From Lasioglossum baleicum (taxonomy: Eukaryota > Arthropoda > Insecta > Hymenoptera > Halictidae), in assembly GCF_051020765.1 (NCBI RefSeq), contig NW_027469086.1, positions 868,001 through 932,000 on the forward strand: a stretch of 64,000 nt of DNA, written 5' to 3'. Each line of letters starts with the position of its first letter. The stretch's first letter is position 1. Shown piece by piece: positions 1-7,777 of this stretch. The translations under genes were made by a program, and so were the position numbers. The notes below the pieces were generated by a model that worked only from the letters and a program-made list of their open reading frames with translations, was not told the origin of the DNA and made no database searches.

Positions 1-1
1 C

Positions 2-458
2 GTCAAGCGTGAGGAACATTCGGCAAGGAACGTTCGAGTGTCTTCCTCAAATCCTCGTGCACCCGCGGTCAGACCTTGCAGAGCTCCGGTGACGGAGGTT
101 ATTTCAATGCCTCCTCGGGATTCGATCGAGTGCTCCCTAGAGAAAAACGCCGTGAAAAGCCGGCCGGAATCGAAGGAGACTCGAGAGATATCGGAGTACA
201 CTGCGAGAAGTCGGATCGTGGAGCGTGAGGATCGAGTCCGAACAAAGACTCCTCCGAAATCCGAAGAATTCGTCCTCGAACCTCGTACCGTTGCGTGCAT
301 AGCGGTCGACGTCGAAGGACCTAAACAGGGATATATCCGCCGTGTTAACGTAGCGCCGGATGTATTCCTGGGTGACTGCGTCGTCACCAATCGTAAAGGC
401 AAAGCGAGCCTCCGGTGTTTTAACACCTCGTCGGAAAGAGTTTCATTTCGATTGCCCC
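2..458 (+). CDS. El1 protease polyprotein, C-terminal spacer (fragment)
   Basis: Open frame entering from outside the window. It encodes the region behind the aspartic protease: a charged Ser/Arg-rich spacer, then a conserved module containing QGYIRRVNVAPDVFLGDC and GKASLRCFNTS. This module follows protease in every element here. The DTG active site lies left of the window. The frame continues in phase at 18843, where the repeat array and reverse transcriptase follow. The stop reached at about 520 lies in the inserted LTR and is not native. Confidence 0.85.
455..458. repeat. Target site duplication cccc of El2
   Basis: cccc at 455-458 directly precedes TGTTAC of the El2 5' LTR and is repeated at 18839-18842 right after its 3' LTR. 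The uninterrupted site in El7 (about 43831-43835) has the expected run of five C. Confidence 0.9.
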
Positions 459-462
459 TGTT

Positions 463-512
463 ACGTCGGACGACCTCCGACGTTGGTCGAATCGAGGACC
501 GTACCTCGATTC
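463..512 (+). other. Subterminal double hairpin of LTR B
   Basis: Two perfect inverted repeats: ACGTCGGA (463-470) with TCCGACGT (476-483), and GAATCGAGG (489-497) with CCTCGATTC (504-512). Lineage A LTRs have hairpins at the same place with different stem sequences. Role unknown; in RNA this would lie at the start of U3, just 3' of the polypurine tract. Confidence 0.6.
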
Positions 513-760
513 TAGGCTAAGATTAAATATTAAGTACATAATACCTCTTAAACCCATCGCTATCAAACTCTTGTTCTAAATCTAATATCTCTTAAACCCA
601 TCGCTATCAAACTCTTGTTCTAATTCTAATACCTCTTAAACCCATCACTACTTCACCCACGACTTTCCCTAAACTTGTTCTAATACCCATCACTACTTAA
701 ATCTCGACTCTCCCAATTGTTCTAAACCCAACCACCACTCCAAACTCTCAATCTTACCTA

Positions 761-868
761 ACACTTGTTCAAACCCTCATCTACACTTATAACTTGTTTA
801 AACCCTCATCTACACTTAACACTTGTTCAAACCCTCATCTACACTTACAACTTGTTCAAATCCTCAAC
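761..868 (+). repeat. 28-bp tandem repeats in LTR B U3
   Basis: About four degenerate copies of an acttgttcaaaccctcat-ctacactta unit. The LTRs of El5 and El9 keep only one to two copies, which accounts for part of their shorter length. A second direct repeat containing cccatcgctatcaaactc lies at 540-650. Confidence 0.75.
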
Positions 869-906
869 TCCGCTCGAGTAAACGCCACCTCGAGAACAAA
901 GAGATC

Positions 907-1029
907 GCAACGTCAGCAGTCTTGCACGCGTCACCACTCTGTCGAGAGCGAGGACAAAGAGACTGCAACGTCAGCAGTCTTGCACCCGTCACCACTCCGA
1001 CGAGCGAGGACAAAGGGACTGCAGCGTCA
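907..1029 (+). promoter_or_regulatory. Three TGACnnnGC-type sites in LTR B U3
   Basis: On the minus strand TGACGTTGC (915-907), TGACGTTGC (973-965) and TGACGCTGC (1029-1021) match the TGACnnnGC core bound by CncC/Maf (Nrf2-type) factors in animals. They lie upstream of the TATA-like sequence. The same core recurs in lineage A U3, although the surrounding sequence differs. Binding is inferred from motif only. Confidence 0.4.
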
Positions 1030-1395
1030 GCAACCCCCACTCCGAGCGAAGGAGGCTACGCAGAGCTGCCTCTTGCATCAGTCTGGTGCTAGCCAGCGAA
1101 GTGAGCGGACGTGTCGGTCTGCGCTCACTCCATTCTCACACAACGACATCAGTCAGTCTGGCCCAAGCCAGCGAAGCGAGCAGACGTGTCGATCTGCGCT
1201 CTTCTAATTCGCGCTTCGACGTTCATCGACGTTTGTTCTCCTATTCTATTCCAAATCCATTCCAATTCAATTCCTAAATCAATTCCAATTCTAACTCTTA
1301 CTAACTCATACTCCGTATACGATTATTACGTTTAATTCATTTATTATTATACTACCAAGTTTATACTCAAGTGTACTCAACGTTCTTTATTTCAA

Positions 1396-1417
1396 TATAT
1401 ATATTATATTTTACCAG
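1396..1417 (+). promoter_or_regulatory. TATA-like box and initiator candidate, LTR B
   Basis: TATATATATTATA is followed by TTACCAGTGC. The same TACCAGTGC sits downstream of a TATA-like stretch in lineage A (40272-40297), so it is the best candidate for the transcription start and the U3/R boundary. No experimental support. Confidence 0.4.
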
Positions 1418-1486
1418 TGCTACGTCAAGTTAATTTCCACATCATTCTACTAAATCCAGTGACAGTTTCTTTTCGAAATTCGAATC

Positions 1487-1875
1487 GTGCCCTCGTTAAT
1501 CATACAGAACTCGGCTTGGAGGTCAGTTCGTCCGCTCCGCTGAGAAGTAGTGGTTGACGAGTAGACGTTTGGAAATAATAACTTTCCAAATCAGATAAAC
1601 GCATTTAATATTAATAATAAATAATTGAGCTCTCGCTTACGTGTTCAACCTCGGTCACAAAGGGAGAAGCTTACAGCTCCGCCGAGGCAATACGTCAACG
1701 AGGTGACACTTAGTCAAAAGATTATCGAAGTTAAAGTGACAGTTTGTGAAAGGAAACATATCAGTGTCTAAAGTGAAGTGACTGTTTTAATAGTGCCCTC
1801 GTTGTCGCACGGTGACCCGGCTCGGAGGCCAGTTCGTCTGCTCTGCTGGGTAGTGCCGATTAACGAGTGGACATT
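1487..1875 (+). repeat. Duplicated leader segment in LTR B
   Basis: A segment of about 83 bp starting gtgccctcgtt (1487-1570) is repeated in diverged form at 1793-1875; both contain a cGGCTtGGAGGtCAGTTCGTC-like core and an acgagt end. It lies in the ATG-free leader between the candidate start and the LTR gene. Lineage A has its own, better conserved duplication at the same place. Possibly an RNA-level element such as packaging or translation control. Confidence 0.5.
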
Positions 1876-2022
1876 TTCGAGTCAGGTAAATTACCTCTGG
1901 CCAGCGCCTACGGGGAACCCCTGGCCAATTTTTCTTTCACGTTTGGGACTTAGACAAAATCCGACAAAAGGATTTTCAGAGTATTAACTCTTCCGAAACA
2001 GTTCCTTCCATACCCATCCCTT

Positions 2023-2622
2023 ATGCGTCGTACACGTCGTGCAGGCCGAAAGTATCAACTGGCCAAGTTCAAACGGGCATTAAATCAAACAGCCATCTTA
2101 AACCGCGTCTTAAGTTCGACTGATTGGACTGAACTTCTCGGAACGACCGAGAATATCGAGTGCGACGCGTCAGATTACGTATCGGTATACGGTTGTCCGT
2201 GCCGTCCGATTCCGAACACAGAGGTCGACCACGCGGACCTCTCGCGTTCTTCACCTGTCACCAAACCGTCTGCTGGTCGCTACGAGATAGCCGATCTCGT
2301 TGACATCTCTGACGACGACGACGACGTCAGGAATACCATAAACCTGTCCAGTGACAACAACAACCCGCCTGCCGTTCGTTACGAGGTCATTGATCTCGTC
2401 ACCAGCTCTGATGACGATGACAGCAGGAGCACCATAATCTTGCCGCACGTTCGCTGTAGGATCATCAAGGACGAGTACCTACCGTCCAACAGACGCATTG
2501 TCGTGCGTACCCCAGCGAGACAGCTGCCAAACCTTCCTCATCTCGATGAGATCTGTCTGGACGACCCGTTATACCAGACCCATGCTGACCGACGAGCTCA
2601 GCTCCTTCAACAGTACTACTAA
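2023..2622 (+). CDS. LTR-encoded basic protein with two SUMO-interaction-like motifs (199 aa), El2 5' LTR
   Basis: The protein starts with a basic nuclear-localisation-like stretch (MRRTRRAGRKYQLAKFKR). A Cys-containing block CDASDYVSVYGCPC follows around residues 50-63. Two related segments come next, each with hydrophobic residues before an acidic run: LVDISDDDDD and VIDLVTSSDDDD, the form of SUMO-interacting motifs. The C-terminus is LLQQYY. This ATG is the first after the candidate transcription start, with none in the preceding 607 nt. I know no named family. The lineage A homologue is 172 aa with one acidic motif. Function (nuclear, SUMO-linked) is inference. Confidence 0.8.
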   Translation: MRRTRRAGRKYQLAKFKRALNQTAILNRVLSSTDWTELLGTTENIECDASDYVSVYGCPCRPIPNTEVDHADLSRSSPVTKPSAGRYEIADLVDISDDDDDVRNTINLSSDNNNPPAVRYEVIDLVTSSDDDDSRSTIILPHVRCRIIKDEYLPSNRRIVVRTPARQLPNLPHLDEICLDDPLYQTHADRRAQLLQQYY

Positions 2623-2638
2623 GATACAACAACTAACC

Positions 2639-2866
2639 GGTGAGAATTCGTATCTTTTGTAACCCCTTTTGTTCCATGTCAACTCACCGCGTTCGTTGCG
2701 TCAGCGTAGAAGTATCGCCATCCGCGTTGACTGCTAGCGGGTGTCGGTCTCAAATGACTATCGGTGTCCTAGCGCATATGACTGCCCGTCTGGCTGTCTT
2801 GGCGTAAAAGACCGTTTCCTCTTCAATTCCACGTGCCGCCTCCTGGGGTCATCTTCTTTGCCTAGG
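2639..2866 (+). promoter_or_regulatory. Possible U5 intron of LTR B
   Basis: A donor-like G|GTGAGAA occurs 17 nt after the LTR gene stop. A pyrimidine-rich atcttctttgcctag|g at 2851-2866 looks like a good acceptor. Removal would splice out most of U5, including the 2780-2798 hairpin, before gag. Lineage A has GTGAGT at the equivalent place. Predicted only. Confidence 0.35.
2780..2798 (+). other. U5 stem-loop, LTR B
   Basis: GACTGCC and GGCTGTC can pair with one T-T mismatch around a 5-nt loop. Flanking sequence (tgtcctag-cgcatat before, aaaagacc after) is conserved with lineage A, where the stem GACAGCC/GGCTGTC is perfect. Such conservation in otherwise diverged LTRs suggests an RNA element. 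Confidence 0.5.
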
Positions 2867-2891
2867 ACGTGGGGCGTGACGTAACAAAATT

Positions 2892-2908
2892 TGGCGCAGT
2901 CGGTAGGA
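2892..2908 (+). other. tRNA-Ser primer binding site, El2
   Basis: TGGCGCAGTCGGTAGGA starts 5 nt after the LTR and is complementary to the 3' acceptor end of an insect-type tRNA-Ser ending ...CGACTGCGCCA. This is the primer class of Drosophila 17.6/297-type elements. Confidence 0.8.
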
Positions 2909-3015
2909 CACGAAAACGGTCGCCGGTAGTTGAACCATTAACAAATTGTTTTCGTACGTCTGACATTTGTTCTCTATATCGTGTGTCGAGTAAGAATTCA
3001 CACTAATATCGCAAA

Positions 3016-4437
3016 ATGTCTCGCCCAATCACACGATCCCAAACGGATCCCCGAGCGGATCCTAATCAAGACCTTCCTCCGCCAACCGAGGAAGAGCTAC
3101 TTCTTTACGCGCAAGATCTCGCCCGTAAAGAGGAATATTTAAAAGAGCAAACCGAATTCATTGCTAAATTGCGTCTTAAATATGAAGAAGACGCACAGAA
3201 TCAAAATAACATGCTCGATGAAATACGCAAAGAGCTCCACAATATTCAAGCCTTGAACCATAACTTACGTCACCAAGCGCCTACACCAGGCCCCAGTAAC
3301 GTCTCTAACACGCGAGAACCTTCATTATCAGAGCCACGCGAAACCCCGCAATATGAGCCAACAGGAAATTTCGCGTTGAAACAAGCCGCAGAACTCGTAC
3401 CCAAATTCGACGGAACATCGATTCCCGTCCTAAAATTCATCCGCGCCTGCAAACGCGCGCGTGATTCTATCCCCGAATCCATAGAACGTGCCCTTACTAA
3501 ACTAATCTGCAATAAACTTTCCGATCGTGCGTACGCTGCCATTGAAGGCGAAAACATACGTACGATCTCACAACTTTGCGATAAGCTACGAACAGTACTG
3601 GGACCCTACAAATTCGTGGACCAGTACCGTGGCGAATTGGCAAGCGTAGCCCAGGGCAACAATGAGCATATTCTTGACTTCATAAATCGAGTCAAAGATT
3701 TACGAACCGCCATCAGCGATTCTACCGAAGGACATTACGACTACAGAGAAATCGATCGTTTCACAGTCGAGTGCTTCCTTCGCGGTCTACTCCCACAACT
3801 TCGCAGCGAAGTTTTGCATTGCCGTTCTCAGAATTCGGCAGAGATCTTCGAAGCAGCCATCTCTGCATATAAGCAATATGAGCTGTATCAAAACCGTCGT
3901 CGCGAATCTAATCGTGACGATTCCCGCAAGGTAAGCTTCTCAGATAACAGAAGCTCCTATCGCCCACGCTCTTCTGACAATTTCAATTCTCGCGAACGCA
4001 TCCCTGAACGTCGCGACAACAGACCGGATGAGCGTCGCGATAACGGGTCCGACCAACGTCGAGACTCGTGGAGAAACTCGAACCGCAACTCTTATCGTTC
4101 TCCAACTCCGCAGTGGCGATCCGAAACCCCTCGCGAACAAAACCCGCAGCGCGAAAACCGGGACCCGAATTCAAATCGCGACAGACGTTCGGGAGAGCCC
4201 CGCAAGTTTTGCAACTATTGCAAAACTCCCGGGCATGACATTCACGAATGTCGAAAAAGAGCCTATAACAATAACCTGCGCTCGGGAAACGAGTCAGGCC
4301 TCCCGACAGGAACGAATCAACAGCGGGAGGCCGCCCCAACAAAGCGCAACCAAACATTCACGCAGACCGCCGTTCGAACGAACGAGCTCCCCGAAGACCA
4401 GATCGACGATTCGTCTCTGCAGTTAACCTCGCAGTAG
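3016..4437 (+). CDS. gag: Gag, lineage B (473 aa), El2
   Basis: Capsid/nucleocapsid polyprotein. After MSRPITRSQ there is a charged helical, coiled-coil-like stretch (about residues 24-75), then the capsid region (ALKQAAELVPKFDGTS to the YKQYELYQNRRR helix), an Arg/Asp/Ser-rich basic region, and one CCHC zinc knuckle CNYCKTPGHDIHEC near residue 400. The ATG is in good context (A at -3). The ORF overlaps the protease frame, which lies in -1, so Gag-Pol is expected by -1 frameshifting. The other lineage B Gags (El5, El9) are nearly identical. Confidence 0.93.
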   Translation: MSRPITRSQTDPRADPNQDLPPPTEEELLLYAQDLARKEEYLKEQTEFIAKLRLKYEEDAQNQNNMLDEIRKELHNIQALNHNLRHQAPTPGPSNVSNTREPSLSEPRETPQYEPTGNFALKQAAELVPKFDGTSIPVLKFIRACKRARDSIPESIERALTKLICNKLSDRAYAAIEGENIRTISQLCDKLRTVLGPYKFVDQYRGELASVAQGNNEHILDFINRVKDLRTAISDSTEGHYDYREIDRFTVECFLRGLLPQLRSEVLHCRSQNSAEIFEAAISAYKQYELYQNRRRESNRDDSRKVSFSDNRSSYRPRSSDNFNSRERIPERRDNRPDERRDNGSDQRRDSWRNSNRNSYRSPTPQWRSETPREQNPQRENRDPNSNRDRRSGEPRKFCNYCKTPGHDIHECRKRAYNNNLRSGNESGLPTGTNQQREAAPTKRNQTFTQTAVRTNELPEDQIDDSSLQLTSQ

Positions 4438-5724
4438 ACTCGCCGATCCCGCGCGTACAAATCTCCGCCCCTCAGCTTCGCGAGAAAAGTGAATTCTTAT
4501 TAGACACGGGCTCGGAAGTCAATTTGATACGCGCGTCTAGTTTAAAACCTGGGATAACCATTGATCCCACGAGCACGATCGAAGTTCATGGAATAACCGA
4601 GGGTTCCATAGTAACACTCGGCGAAGTCGTTATATTCATTCAAGGGACAATCCCTGTCAAATTCCACGTGCTCGGGGACGATTTTCCAGTCAGTGTTAAC
4701 GGAATTCTCGGCTCGCCCTTCTTTATAGGAGGAGCTGAGATTTCCTTTGCAAGGCAATTTGTTTTAATCGGAAACATTTCTATTCCGTTCTCTAATTCAC
4801 GCGCACTGCCGACTGAGCCCCGCGATAGTTCAATGACGAGGGTTATTTCAATGCCTTCTCCGAAAACGGAGGTCTCTCTTGAAAAGCACGCCGCAAGGAC
4901 AGAGGAAGAAACATTCCCTCTCTCAAAACGTCGGGTGCAACCGGGAGAGATTCGTATCACATCGAATAATATCGTAGAGGAACCGGTCGATAAGCGCAAA
5001 AATCAAAATCAACAGTCCGAATCAAGGACTGCAGCAGACTCTAATGAGTTTGCCGTTGAGCCCCGAACAGCCGCCTGCATTGCAGTCAGCGTACAGGGCC
5101 CGAAACAGGGATATATCCGCCGCGTCAGCGTAGCGCCGGATGTATTCCTCGGTGACTGTGTAGTCACTAATCGCGGAGGCAAAGCGAGCCTCAGATGTTT
5201 CAACACATCTCCGCGTCCGATCTCATTCCGATTACCCGTGTTAGAGGTGGAAGAGATCGAGCGTTATTCAACTAATTCCGGGCACTATCCCGACGCATTC
5301 GGTAACCATCCCGACCTTTCTAATTCCGGTAACCATCCCGACGTATTCGGTAACCATCCCGACCTTTCTAATTCCGGTAACCATCCCGACGCATTCGGTA
5401 ACCATCCCGACCTTTTCAATTCCGGTAACCATCCCGACGTATTCGGTAACCATCCCGACAATTTTAATCCAGAGTCCAAAGAAGACTCCCGCGAATTCAA
5501 ACCTATGAAGGTTTATTCTACAAGCTCCGGTATCAAGTCCGATTGTTTCTATTCCGAGTCTAGGTTGAAAGGAAATGTCCCCGCCTTTGATTCTCTAAAG
5601 ACGACAGAACGTCTACATAAAATAAAGCATAAAACTCTACCTCGTATAGACCGAGTATACGAGTCGATCATAAAAGATCATCCCGCGATAATTTCTAAAT
5701 CAGAGTCAAAGAGAGTCTATATTT
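4413..5724 (+). CDS. Protease, repeat array and linker of El2 (first part of protease-env frame)
   Basis: The frame is -1 to gag and overlaps its end. The aspartic protease has active site LLDTGSEVNLIRASS at about 4497-4535 and the second motif VNGILGSPFF. Then come a charged spacer, the QGYIRRVSVAPDVFLGDC module, the tandem-repeat array (5273-5462) and the start of a Ser/Lys-rich linker. The frame is interrupted after 5724 by El3 and resumes in phase at 13798. The 30 codons read beyond 5724 into the LTR are artefactual. Confidence 0.88.
5273..5462 (+). repeat. 48-bp coding tandem repeat array, El2
   Basis: Units encode 16-residue repeats of the type SGNHPDAFGNHPDLSN, each made of two GNHPD half-repeats. 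Copy number differs in every element. The array sits exactly between the shared 5' half and the exchangeable cassette. Confidence 0.9.
5721..5724. repeat. Target site duplication attt of El3
   Basis: attt at 5721-5724 is repeated at 13794-13797, flanking El3. Removing one copy restores the El2 frame. Confidence 0.9.
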
Positions 5725-6032
5725 TGTCACGTCCGTCACTGTGTTTTTGTTACAGGTACCAAGAGAGAGAAAAGAGAACAGTGACAGACGGACGGTTGAG
5801 ATATTATGATTAAAATGAGAAGTGGTCTTTCGTGCCGAGACAGCCACGGGCTGTCATATGCACTAGGACAACCGATATTGCTATGATGCAGTCAAGAAGA
5901 GAACGTCCGACGCGGTTACAAGAAGTGTCCGACAAGAATCACGCGCGAGATGATGCAACGAAAACGGTGAGTTTACAGGATTCAGCAATTATACAAGATA
6001 TTATACGACTCACCGCAATGTTGTATTAACGC

Positions 6033-6551
6033 CTAATAATATTGTTGCAGCAGGAACTGGCGGTACTGACAGTAGGTGTCGTACATCGGGTCTTCTATAC
6101 AGATGTCCTCGAGGTGGGGAAGATCTGGCAGAGTTGCTGCTGCTCGGTTCGGGACGACGTTAGTGGCCTTGGATGCTGGCCGCAAGACGACACGTTGATG
6201 AGCTGGCAGAGGAACGTCACGGATGATTCGGCAACGGACCCTGGGAACGATGATCGTGTCTCGGCTGTCGTCGTCGTCGGCTATGTCGATCACCTCTGGA
6301 CAATCGACCGGATGTAGAACTGGCGTCGGAGCTCGCGAGAGGTCCGCGTGGTTGACCTCTTTAGGAGGGTTGCAAGGGCAACCGTATACAGAAACGTAAT
6401 CGGACGCGTCACACGGAATGTGCTCGGTGGTTCCCAGAAGTTCTGTCCACTCGGTAGTGGCAATGATTTGATCGAGCACCGCTTTATTTCTCAACGCGCG
6501 TCTCAATTTAGCAAGTTGATACTTGCGTCCCGCTCGACGTGGGCGTCGCAT
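6033..6551 (-). CDS. LTR-encoded SUMO-motif protein (172 aa), El3 3' LTR
   Basis: Intact lineage A form. It has a basic N-terminus MRRPRRAGRKYQLAK, a TEWTELLGTTEHIPCDASDY block with CPC, a single VIDIADDDD motif around residues 87-95, a VPRVRCRII segment, and C-terminus LLQQYY. It aligns end to end with the 199-aa lineage B protein but lacks one of its two acidic motif repeats. This copy is identical to that in the El3 5' LTR. Confidence 0.8.
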   Translation of the reverse strand: MRRPRRAGRKYQLAKLRRALRNKAVLDQIIATTEWTELLGTTEHIPCDASDYVSVYGCPCNPPKEVNHADLSRAPTPVLHPVDCPEVIDIADDDDSRDTIIVPRVRCRIIRDVPLPAHQRVVLRPASKATNVVPNRAAATLPDLPHLEDICIEDPMYDTYCQYRQFLLQQYY

Positions 6552-7434
6552 GGGTAAGGAATAGTAATGATGGAATATTAATAATATAATGAAAATGAAC
6601 TTCCACTTGTTATTAACCTTTTTGGTAGTTAACTCGCTTCACGTCTATAGTGGCGGCTCAGCGTTTCCACTGCGCACTTTAGACCAATTCTAGACGTGGC
6701 ACGAGAACTTCTCTATGACTCGCTTCAAATTCCTTATTGGCGGCTCAGCGTTTCCACTGCGCACTTTAGACCAAGTCCGGATATGTCACGAGTTTAATAT
6801 ATTCGATGCAAGAACTGAATTGGAAGATGGTGTTGAACTAACACAAGAATAACAAGATCGAAGCACTGGTATAACAACGATATATTAAATAAGAACTGGT
6901 AAGTACACTGGTATACAATATGTAAGTAATATTATAATAGGAGTAGTAATTGGATTAATGAATAATGGATATAGTAATATGTTGTAGGAATAATGTATGA
7001 GAATTAGGAGTTGAGTTGAGTTGAGTTAGAGTTAGAATTGGAATTGGAATTGGAATTAGGAGTGAAGGATCGACACACTTCACTTTCGCGGAGCTAGACT
7101 GAACACGTCTGCTCTTGAAGCCGGACTGGCACGTCCGTGCGAGTCGCTCGCTTGGAGCCGACCGTTCGAGTCGCTGTCTGGAGGCGGACTGCTCGAGTCG
7201 CGAGATGGAGGCGGACTGCTGCAAGCGTCCGCTCTGCCTTGCCTCCTTCGGTCGGAGTGGGGATAGCTGACGCTGCAGTCTCTTTGTTCTTCAGTCGTCG
7301 GAGTGGGAGAACCGCTGACGCAGCAGCGTCTTCGCTCCCGGGGACTGCACGTGCATTTCTGCTGACGCTGCAGTCTCGTGGCTGTCCTATTGCCCTCTAC
7401 GAGCGTGGGACTGCTGATGCAGCAGTCTTTGGAC

Positions 7435-7467
7435 TTCTCGACGTTTCTAGAAGCTTCTAGATGCTTC
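7435..7467 (-). promoter_or_regulatory. Heat-shock-type element in El3 3' LTR
   Basis: Alternating GAA/TTC-like triplets at exact 5-bp spacing, seven units in all. The core GAAGCTTCTAGAA fits GAAnnTTCnnGAA perfectly, and two outer units (ATC, GTC) have one mismatch. This is the arrangement bound by heat-shock factor. Confidence 0.6.
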
Positions 7468-7711
7468 CAGAGTGATGCAATACTTTATTGCATTATGTGT
7501 CGTGGTGATGGGTTGAAACTGAGGTAAGGTGTTGATCAAGGAGAAGTTATGGTGATGGGTAGAGACGGAGATAAGGATTAGAACAATACAATAATGAGAT
7601 CTTAATACTATGCTCTTATGTCTAGGGGACGGTGTGTGGATCTTATGTAGATCAGACCTTGTATACATAGTGTGTGTACAAGGCCAACGTCGTACATCGG
7701 ACGACGTAACA

Positions 7712-7724
7712 CCTCCCAACGCGG
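7712..7724 (-). other. Polypurine tract of El3
   Basis: Minus-strand ccgcgttgggagg abuts the 3' LTR; it is the expected plus-strand primer. The same sequence precedes the 3' LTRs of El1, El6 and El7. Confidence 0.6.
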
Positions 7725-7777
7725 AAAAGAAATTTTTTACAAGGAAGAAATTTCTCGCTCAACACTCGATCACACAC

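Larger units (their letters stand above)
1..458 (+). mobile_element. El1 left piece: lineage A pol-type element (partial)
   Basis: This is the internal part of a lineage A element that begins outside the window. It is cut at 458 by insertion of El2 and resumes at 18839. The reading frame is continuous across the insertion once one copy of the duplicated cccc (455-458, 18839-18842) is discounted. It holds only the C-terminal part of the protease polyprotein. Confidence 0.9.
459..2886 (+). repeat. El2 5' LTR (lineage B, 2428 bp)
   Basis: Begins TGTTACGTCGGACGACC and ends GGGGCGTGACGTAACA (TG...CA). U3 (459 to about 1415) holds two subterminal hairpins, T/C-rich tandem repeats (540-650, 761-868) and three TGACnnnGC-type sites. 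A TATA-like stretch near 1396 precedes a candidate start at 1416. The rest contains an ATG-free leader with an internal duplication, the LTR protein gene 2023-2622, and a U5 with a possible intron and hairpin. Confidence 0.95.
5725..7711 (-). repeat. El3 3' LTR (lineage A, 1987 bp)
   Basis: Minus-strand LTR from TGTTACGTCGTCC (7711) to GTGACGGACGTGACA (5725). It contains the heat-shock-type element at 7435-7467, TGACnnnGC sites between about 7260 and 7425, an ATG-free leader, and the LTR gene 6033-6551. Confidence 0.95.

Noticed and set aside
794..1207. 137-codon ORF in LTR B U3 (also 16746-17159)
   Set aside because: Upstream of the candidate start, built from tandem repeats, and not kept in El5 or El9 LTRs.
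2892..2908. tRNA-Ser-like sequence as a tRNA gene
   Set aside because: Only the 3' acceptor complement is present next to the LTR; it is a primer binding site.
3983..4357. 124-codon ORF antisense to gag (also at 32825-33199 and 63073-63447)
   Set aside because: Shadow of the Arg-rich gag region; absent from lineage A gag.
5832..6029. Small ORFs in U5 of LTR A on the plus strand of El3 (also 11914-12111)
   Set aside because: Antisense to the LTR, not conserved in other copies, no recognisable content.
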